A DNA stretch of 64,000 bases from positions 124,943-188,942 of the forward strand of contig NW_002060969.1 of the NCBI RefSeq assembly GCF_000150275.1. Direction: 5' to 3'. Shown piece after piece: positions 47,809 through 64,000 of the stretch. The notes beneath the pieces are model-generated. The model was not told the origin of the DNA. It made no database searches and saw only the letters and a list, made by a program, of their open reading frames with translations. The DNA comes from Trichoplax adhaerens (Eukaryota > Placozoa > Uniplacotomia > Trichoplacea > Trichoplacidae). The translations under genes were made by a program, and so were the position numbers. Each line of letters starts with the position of its first letter. Positions within the stretch are counted from its first letter, which is position 1.

Positions 47809-50800
47809 GCGATAAAATGTGACAGCTTATTATCAGTAACGGTACTAATGCAAAGGAGCAGTTCAGTAATTGAGCTTCTAGTTTTTACTATCCTGCTTGA
47901 CGTAACAGATATACCAAACAATCGAAGATTCGATAGGCCCACTTATGCAAGTTTGATAATTCTACACTAGTATGCGATACTGTATGATTCCGGGTCGAAC
48001 AACAGAAATTTCGAACGTTACATCATACCTTCGTAAAGGCGTACGTTCTACTACATATCATTAGTCGGCAGTACAGTAAAAATACAGATATGTGCTACGT
48101 TTCGTTACTGTAATGCATACAGAAAAACGATATAGTAGTTTACAGGACTTTGTCTTGTGATGTCGGTTTTTAGCTGATAATATGCAACGAAATCTTTTAA
48201 AGGTATTTCTGTCTTTAATTCAGTAATTTTCATTGGAAAGAATGAACGTGTTTGTAATACAGTAGTACAAGCAGTATTTATAATTTCAGGCTATATTTAA
48301 ATTCGAAAGGGATAATGAATATCAGTCATTTCAAACTATTTCTTGACTAACGCAATTGCCTGAAATACACATGCCAAAAGAGGATAGAAAATGTATTGTA
48401 ATATCACATTGGGTCTCTCACAACATACAGTACACTACTGCACGCTGTAATGTATATGCAGCTTTGTATGTAATTATATAAATTATCGCAGGATCATGTC
48501 CTATTCTGGTACAGTATCTTTCAGATCTTATTTTGGCTAAGCTAATCCATTTTGAATGCACAGTATTTACTATAAGGGTTTCATAATTACTGTATATGGT
48601 AATCCCGATAGGATATAATAGTATCAAAGAATCAGAAAAATGTTCGCACCAATTTTAGATTTATACCAGTGTGAGTGGAGGTACAGATACGTAGTGATAC
48701 TGAATAGGTAATTTGCATAATTAATCAATTAAAGCGATTATAGTGAACATGACAAGTACAGTGATAAAGAAAACTACAGAGCAAATGCCTGTCTAAAGGT
48801 TAGAATTAAAGATAGAATTGGCTACATCACTCACTATACAGCAGATTTTGAGTACATAACAGCCATTACAGTACTTAGTGCCTACGACTATGCGTGTAAG
48901 TCAATGGCTCTACAAACAGTTTATAGATTCTCTTAAAATATCTTGCATTATCATTGATGCAAAATGCAAAATCCAGAAATTTTTATCAATACATCCTCTC
49001 CCGGAATACTGCTATGTAAGTATACAGTACATATGCTACGATATAAAATTGAGGTATTGTAAATCTTCGGATATAGAGCTTTAAGCTATCAATTAAACAT
49101 TGGCGCAGTCAATCAAGACACTTTTCATAAAACTGTATAGCTATTACTAACGTATCTACAGCAGTTGCCGATTTAAATAGTGACAATCTCTAATCAACGA
49201 AAATAATCTATATCTTGATTTAACAGGATCACCGGTACTGTTACCCTAATGTATTCATAGTAAAATTTAAAAAAATTGGACCAATACTATATTTTTAAGA
49301 AAGAATGTACATGTATGTAAGCAATAGTTTTACTATATTGCGTTATGATTGATAGGAACTTCGCATCCAACAAAATATCGTGAAGTAAAAACACCTGTTA
49401 CTAACATCTACAGACCACAATATTGCATTGTACAAACTTGCAAATAGGACGATTACCGGCATAATCTTGGATTAGGTTTTTCAATTGAGTAGCAATATAA
49501 GTATACGTATATATACACTATTGTACAACACATGAACAGAGGTCAATTTACGTCCCGACTGGTGTGTGATCTTTTGTTGATTTAGATGCTGCCATAGTCT
49601 TTCAGAGGCTTTTCAATTCAGAAAATTTCTAGAAATTCCATAGAACTATGTCAATGTTTTGCACTGATACTTTTCGACGTCCTAAGTCCCAACACCCGAC
49701 ACAATACTTGAACATGATTGATAAACCAGAAATTTTCAAGAGGAATTTTCTCTTAGATGTCCCCGGATAAACTAAGCCTTTTTTATTTGACGCAAGTCAT
49801 ACATATTTAAATTCGTAATACGTGGGTTGAAATTGGTGTAATGGCTGAAGATTTACATTATATTCGCAAACTATCAACAGTAATGATAACGACGCCGCAT
49901 CGTATTATTGATTAATCCATACCGAATTCAGAATAATGAAGAAGTAAACGGAGTATCTTGTAGTATTCCTTTCAATCGTTCAATAACAACATTCTGACTT
50001 TTAAAGTATAGGTCACTACGAAATAATTAGGTATTCGAGTAGTTCATAAGTTGTTTACCTTTTCTGCATGTCTTTTCAAAATCTTTTTGTTTACAACTTT
50101 TACTATGAACCCAATCAGTGTATTTTGATAAGTAAATTCGCTACAGAAATTAAATATTGTTCCAAAACAAAACTGCGAACTTAAAATTATCTACTATAAA
50201 AAATATAAAATGATCGTTACTTACTCTTGCTCTTTATTCTTAGGTTACAATACGGGAAAAATTAGTGTCTTTAATTTAAGTAAGTTACAATATAACGTAT
50301 CCTGGTAATTACATCATACTCTTATCTAAGTTGACTTATACTGTGTGTGTAAAACAGAGTTTGTAATTACATCGTTAAAAATCTAATGCATTCGTAGTTA
50401 ACTGGTAGAACCCATGAAAATTCCACGGAATACAGTTTTAATTAGTATGCCAAATCGCAAAACTTTAACGTTAACGCTATTTACGCGTATATTTAACATG
50501 CATTGTAGTACGTACAACAGTATCATACAGTCCTATGAAGATCATCGAGCAAAAACATCTAGTATATACATGCAATCACTTCAAATTGCTAGTTCACGAG
50601 TACATTAAATGGGGTCAAAAAGTATAAACTGATTGAATAGCCTACCAAATGATAAAGCGGGTTGGCCAAAATAGTATTAATTTCTACATGCACATACTAA
50701 GTTAGAAACCATCATATCTAAATGCGCACTAGCGCTTGTTCGTGTTACAAAAACATCTTGACATCTCGTAGTATGTACGGTATATCGGCGATATATACAT

Positions 50801-50988
50801 GTAGCGTTAACTTGTAATTTCATACTGCCTGAGATAACGTAACAATGGTGCGAGAGATCATACCAAGACTATAAACGACACTACTATCGTGACTGAATCT
50901 ATCCAAATTCTTCACAAACTCGCGATATATTATTTACAATTAGTCCTGATTACATAGACATAATAATTTTATAGCATTTCTAAACCGA
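47809..50988. other. Tail-to-tail intergenic region, no gene recognised
   Basis: About 3.2 kb between HSPA9 and DDX41. Only short ORFs (48418-48627 minus, 48878-49084 plus, 50414-50608 plus) without recognisable domains, and few isolated GTACW-like units. Confidence 0.5.
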
Positions 50989-55937
<4,949 letters not shown>

Positions 55938-56457
55938 TTTCGAATGATGTTATAATCAGCATTGACGTTGAGTATAATTTTCAATTTCAAAGGTTCTCCA
56001 AAAATGCAACAGAATGCTACCGTTGCACTCACTAGGGTAAATCGTTCGTGATACTGTACTGTACTGTACACTACTGTACTGTACACTACTGTACTGTAAA
56101 CCTGCTGTTCAAATGCGAATGCAACGCAACTATCAATGTACTGTACTGTACAGTACTAGTGTACAGTACTGTACGTTGACAAAATGAGGCCGAATGTACT
56201 GTGACTGTACACTGTAAATCTCATTCTACTGTACAGTACTGTACATTCCAGTGCTACCGTTATTTGACTTAATAAATTTTGACCAGAGATCGGCACCGTT
56301 TGCAGGCATACAGTACCTTAATAACAGTACAGTATTTTTAAGGACCATTTCTAATAACTGACTTCATGCTAGTAACTGGGAAGGTTCTTTTCGACGTTCG
56401 ATTCCGAACTTAACTCCTAAAATCGTTAATGATTAGAAACGTAGCTTTTTATCAGAA
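55938..56457. promoter_or_regulatory. Head-to-head promoter region of DDX41 and ACTR1A
   Basis: 520 bp separate the two inferred start codons. The centre (about 56050-56245) is filled with GTACW arrays, including several perfect inverted arrangements; flanks on each side (about 110 and 210 bp) would be the 5' untranslated regions. Confidence 0.7.
56050..56245. repeat. GTACW array between DDX41 and ACTR1A
   Basis: Four to five runs of GTACT/GTACA units at about 56052-56098, 56138-56174, 56195-56215 and 56227-56243, separated by 20-40 bp of unrelated sequence. Confidence 0.9.
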
Positions 56458-59367
<2,910 letters not shown>

Positions 59368-60779
59368 TGGTGGTTTCCCCGGCAAGATAGGCGAATCGAT
59401 TTTGATCTCATGTGCCTGGTAATGTAATGAACTCCTCTGCAGTATGCTGTAGTTGCTGGTGCTGTAGCGGTATCTTTATTCGTTGCTATAAATTTTATAG
59501 GGCCAAAGGATTCGACTTAAATTATATTCTAATAAATCTTTTTTTTAATCTGTTTCCATTCGCTCTAAAATGTATTGTGTAGCAAATCTTAATTGATATT
59601 TGTATTATTTACGAACTGTAATTCGTAAATTGTAACTCATTAAATTGTTCTTACATCACATTTTGTAGTATTGCTTACTTCTCTAAGTTACACCCACAGC
59701 TACCTTCATTATTCCTGTCATTTTAACTACAGTGTAACGTTGGTGATTCAATGGAACGTATGTAAGGTAGACACAAGGGACTATACTGTAATAGTGAGAA
59801 ATATGCATTTGTTAACGAGGTCTATGAACAAAATAAGGCCGTTACAGTGATCATGTAAAATTAAAATGCATACCTGTCATGTATCTTGTATAGTTATTTT
59901 TTCATGTTAGAACGTCTGTTCGAATTTCGAATTATGAATTTAAGTTAAAATATATGGCTATTGTTAAAGTTGCATTCGTATGAGTTTATATCAATACAAC
60001 ATTTACGTATATCGTCGCAATTCAAATTTATTCGTGTTTTAAGTAATAGCAAAGACAATAAAACGCTAGATAGCTAAATAGCGTTTGTGTAGATTCACTA
60101 CAGCTTTTATTCGGTCCCCAAGGGGAGTGCTTTCCGATTAACATATTTTAGGACTTAAGACCTGATAACAGTGAAAATACTGTGAAATTGCAGATATCAT
60201 AAATATGTAGTATTTCTGACTTTAGCAAATCGAATTGACAATAAATTAGAAGTAAAAGATATAAAATATAAAAGCAATCGCAACTACCTAGCGGGCCGGT
60301 TGCGCACTATTACAGTCGATAACTAAATATAGAAGTTAACGAATAATACAATTCCCCACTGAAAGTTCTATAGCAGTTCGAATCAAATTGTTCACTAGAT
60401 ATATGGTTTTGCTCTTTGCAAAATGCTATCATTACTTCTCGATCGCTTCTAAGATGCAGTACTAAAAATAAATACGTAACGATTCAGATATTTGGTACAT
60501 CCTAGTAAGAACTATCAAAAAACTATTTCTCTGAAGCATAGATACAGCATTCCAGCTGGATAAGAGTCGATAAACCGTATGGTAGATTAGGCATAACGAA
60601 TAGAGAAATTATATACAGTAACGAAATATAGCTATGATCGATATAATTCCATGGTTTATAATGTATAATGTAGGTATCACATTATGATGACGCTAATTTT
60701 TAATGGCCATGTTTGTTGACAATAACTATGATAGCATGTGACTGGTAAATACCAACTTATAAGTACTTTTCCATTTTGA
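59368..60779. other. Tail-to-tail intergenic region, no gene recognised
   Basis: About 1.4 kb between the ACTR1A and KNDC1 3' ends, AT-rich with short frames only. No GTACW array was seen here. Confidence 0.5.
59531..59536 (+). terminator. Candidate poly(A) signal of ACTR1A
   Basis: AATAAA 164 bp past the ACTR1A stop codon. Motif and position only. Confidence 0.45.
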
Positions 60780-63700
60780 TCAATTGGATCTTTGAAATGT
60801 ATACTTGACGCGTTGTAAACTTTTTCGAAATCTTTGCGAGCTACGTTGGAGAGCCGACCGGGGAAAATGATTGTGATTCTGTGCAACAAGCTCCTGCAAG
60901 TCCTGATCTTGAAATTCAACCATTCGTTTTGAAATCAGTCTCTGTAAATCCATATCAGCAGGGAAAGTATAAGGATTCGCCTTAAAAATACGGACTTGAT
61001 TTATAATTCTAGCAATCGTCCTACAATCAAAGTCAAACGTAAATATTAATTCGCATTATCTTAAAATTGCTATATCTCACGGCATATGTTTTATGCACGC
61101 ATAATAATGATACTCATAGAATTATCTTAAAAAGGTAAACTACAACCCTACAACCATCATTATGTCCCGTCATCAGAGCCTGCTCCAATGATGATCACTG
61201 GACTGTACCAATACAATATGACACCTACCTCATCTTAGACCATTTATACATTCCATTTGGCATTAAAAAGCCATCACGCTCATGCTGTTGAATCGCGGAT
61301 AAAAATAAAGAAACTGGCGGTAGTGTCGGCTCGGTTACATTTACCGAATCCAGAATTACTGTTAACGTGTCTGTTTGCAACTTCAGCTGGAATTATAATA
61401 AATAATGTTATAATTAATACCTTGCGATAACATAAAGGATGGTGTACCTAACAGTCATTTCGTAAATTCCTATTCGCTATAAAAGGTACCTTATAGCTAG
61501 ATAAGTGTTCCATAGTATTTAAAGCCTTTGCCGGCAAGCTTCTCCAAACCTACCAGAGATCAATAAAATTCGTTTAGTAGAGTCAATATATTTTTCAACA
61601 CTCGTATTACCAGTGTTTGTACTGCATTGAGCGAAGTCATTAGATTTTCAAATATTATCAACAGTGATATCTTATTCAAGTTTCGGTCAGCAAACAGTAG
61701 CATAGTAGCATCGATACTTGTAGATATCGATTAACGCGTTGACAACCGTAGTTATGCGTACCGGTAACTGTCGAACGACAATCATTTCTAAGCCTTCAAC
61801 AACTTGTAAAAAAGTGGCATAATTTCGTTTCTCGTAGCACCATTTCGCGATTTTAATAAATTCCGTTAATAACGTTAACTGCATCTAGATAGTGAACGGT
61901 GGTTGAACACAAGATGTCAAAAAATGCATCACTTATTAGTGGATATAATTTCAAATATTAAGAAATTTATACTGTCACAAATTGCAAAAGATTATAATCC
62001 ACAATTTCTTACTTTCGCGGAAGGGCAACCGCAAAGTTCTCCTGCGATCCATATTGATGCGCCTTGAGCTCTTTCAAGCAATATTTCTAAGTATTCACTA
62101 GGCTCCAGTTTGGCGATATTCTTCAATGAGGTCTTTTCTCTCATACTTCGCCTCTCCGATGTCATGTAATTAAAAGATTCAAGTTCGTGTTTAGGCTTGC
62201 CTATTGATGCTCGAAAATTTACGACTGAACCAAAACGGTTGAATTTTCCAACGCTGGAGTTTAAGTCTGACGCTTCGGTACCCAAGAAATCGATCGGATG
62301 CATACCAAGAAATAATTCCTAAGTTAAGTTGTATTCGTAAACGAGGATGTTATTAGTTTACAGATTTATTATTCTTTCTATAATACAATTACAATTATTA
62401 GCTCCCAGATCAACAAGGAAAATAACAGTTTAAATAAAAATAGATTTTCACACCTGTTGCATAAGGGTTAGCTGTTTTGCAATTTGAGGAGTAGAGTAAT
62501 TCAATAACGAATCATGAAAGTTTTTCCCACGATCCATTGCCGTAATTGAAATAGCGCTAGGAACATCATCGAAGCACTTAAGTTCTCGCATCCCCATAGC
62601 AGTACTATTTGAGCGCCTTACTGACATTCTCCAATTCTGGACGTCAAATATTTGTCATTGGCTTAAAATTGATACGTATTCTCATCAATCTATCACACTG
62701 AAAAACTTACCGATGGAGTGCTACCTAACGTTCTGTTACTTGAAGAGTTGGTTTCGATATCTAAATAACAAAAACAAATGTTATAATCATTAGTAGTAGT
62801 AACTATTTCTAACATGATTTATTTCTGTTTTGCTAACCGTCTTCTTCCTTATCTATCTGTTGTTCGCGTATAATAGTATTTTCCGTTTGATCTCTTTCAT
62901 TCGTACTTAACTTTTTGTCATTGCATAAGTATAACACACGCACTCCCATTCCAGTTGCGTCAATCGGAATTACCTTTCGAGACATTTGATCAAAAAGATA
63001 TAGTTACTATGAATCCTTAACCACAGAATCGGTGCTCGCAAAACACTGTTATGTAGTACTCACAGTATTCTCCATGAAATCTATCAAGTTGTTCTCTAAT
63101 TTTTGATTCGTACGAAAATCTTTTGCGTAATATCCCTGCATTAAGGCGAATCTTAGAAAAGACAAAGTACTGAATATTACAATAACCAGAGCATTACCTC
63201 TATCCATTCATACAATATGTCTAGTGAACGAAACTGAACTTGAACTTGTTGGTAGGTTTGGGTACCACCAGTTTCGATGACGCAAGTTGCAGAGGTATAA
63301 ACATTAGTAATAAACTGATATAATTGTAGAGGTGTCATAATATATCGGAAGGTTAACAAGAAATCGTTGACATAATCTTGACCTTTCGCGTCACTAGAAA
63401 GTAAAAAGTATTTTTATTCCTTAAAATATCTTTCTTCACCTCATAGCGAGCTATTAAATTAGATTGAGTTAGCATTGGCTTTATATTTCCATACCGCGCA
63501 TACAAGAAAGATAATAAACCCCTTCGTGTACCAGTCTGAAGAACTGGCGTGGAGCCTGTAGAGCTCGACAACATATTTGGCGAAATCATGTCCCAGCTTC
63601 CGCCAAAAATAAGCGTAGGATTCTTTGGTGTAACTCTGAACGATAGTGGCTGATTTCCATCGCTATATGAGATAATTGCCGATGACTTAAGTTCCTACTA

Positions 63701-64000
63701 TTGAAGAAATTAAGTAACATTATCTTCTACTAACCAGTTTGCCAAAGAAAACAGCAAGGAAGAATCTAAACCCCAACGTTCGGCATCAATTTCCTGCTCA
63801 AAAATAATTTGCTGTGTTATACTATCTCCTTTCTCAACAATTGAAATATGCAAAGTCTTCGAAAAGATGATATTAGTGACGAACCTCCAGTTGTTGCTTT
63901 GCAGCAACCAAGAAAGACATTCTTTTTTCCATATCAATCAGGTTTTTTTTAGTCCTTGCTAGCCTGCCTTTAGTTGGTGAAACTAATTCATAGTAAATAT
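60780..64000 (-). CDS. KNDC1: KNDC1/very-KIND-like Ras guanine nucleotide exchange factor, 5' truncated
   Basis: C-terminal half of a RasGEF. Exons (minus): ...-63885, 63793-63735, 63662 (or 63694)-63495, 63393-63198, 63135-63064, 62973-62838, 62760-62711, 62636-62454, 62318-62013, 61884-61762, 61549-61490, 61386-61229, 61020-60780. A RasGEF-N block reads TGTRRGLLSFLYAR and DYVNDFLLTFRYIM; the CDC25-homology catalytic block has IAKQLTLMQQELFLGMHPID, ASIWIAGELCG, FIKIAKWCYEKRNYATFLQ and VVEGL. The C-terminal GMYKWSKMRTIARIINQV and ANPYTFPADMDLQ match the KNDC1 tail as I recall it, which decides for KNDC1 over SOS, RalGDS or RapGEF. Vertebrate KNDC1 acts on Ras in dendrites. The KIND domains, if present, lie beyond the right edge. 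The junction near 63662-63735 is uncertain, as the shortest reading would imply a very small intron. Confidence 0.85.

Noticed and set aside
56385-56410. tRNA B-box-like sequence (GTTCGATTCCG)
   Set aside because: No matching A box or cloverleaf could be drawn around it.
63695-63734. A 24- to 40-bp intron in KNDC1
   Set aside because: Shorter than any other intron here; a 72-bp intron ending at 63663 fits phase better, though the junction remains uncertain.

Overview
The window is AT-rich nuclear DNA from an animal. Thirteen genes were found and twelve were identified by spelling out their exons. Apart from the one-exon ubiquitin-like ORF they are split into short exons by small introns (mostly 65-500 bp) with GT-AG, and a few GC-AG, junctions. 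Families such as ARID5, KNDC1 (very-KIND), RMND5A and CD39-type ENTPDases point to Metazoa. Compact genes, high AT and unusually human-like linkage suggest a slowly evolving invertebrate. A placozoan is my best guess, but that is inference and not proven. For most genes the exon model was checked by total length: CCT7, RMND5A, FNTA, ARID5, ETF1, HSPA9, DDX41 and ACTR1A all give an intact frame from ATG to stop.

Layout, left to right: 3' part of an SLC49A3-like transporter (+, 1-1936); CCT7 chaperonin subunit (-, 4994-8909); a small ubiquitin-like ORF (+, 9859-10098); ENTPD ectonucleotidase (+, ~11485-14699); RMND5A CTLH ubiquitin ligase subunit (-, 17402-20104); FNTA prenyltransferase alpha (+, 20452-22921); ARID5 DNA-binding protein (-, 24262-27135); PYROXD2 oxidoreductase with an internal frameshifting gap (+, 28330-32990); ETF1/eRF1 (-, 33362-36935); HSPA9/mortalin (+, 43539-47747); DDX41 helicase (-, 50989-55937); ACTR1A/centractin (+, 56458-59367); 3' part of KNDC1 RasGEF (-, 60780-end). 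Strands alternate almost perfectly, so the window is a series of head-to-head and tail-to-tail pairs. The products are unrelated housekeeping proteins (folding, translation termination, mRNA splicing, dynactin, protein prenylation and turnover) and do not form one pathway.

The most unusual signal is a non-coding repeat: arrays of the 5-base word GTACW (W = A or T), a self-complementary code that reads the same on both strands. The arrays are concentrated in the five head-to-head promoter regions and are scarce or absent in tail-to-tail regions. Other points are three GC-AG introns, a PYROXD2 gene missing about 60 codons with a frame change, a 101-bp tandem duplication, and a gene set whose human counterparts lie almost entirely in the 4p16/5q31-35/8p11-21/10q21-26 paralogon.
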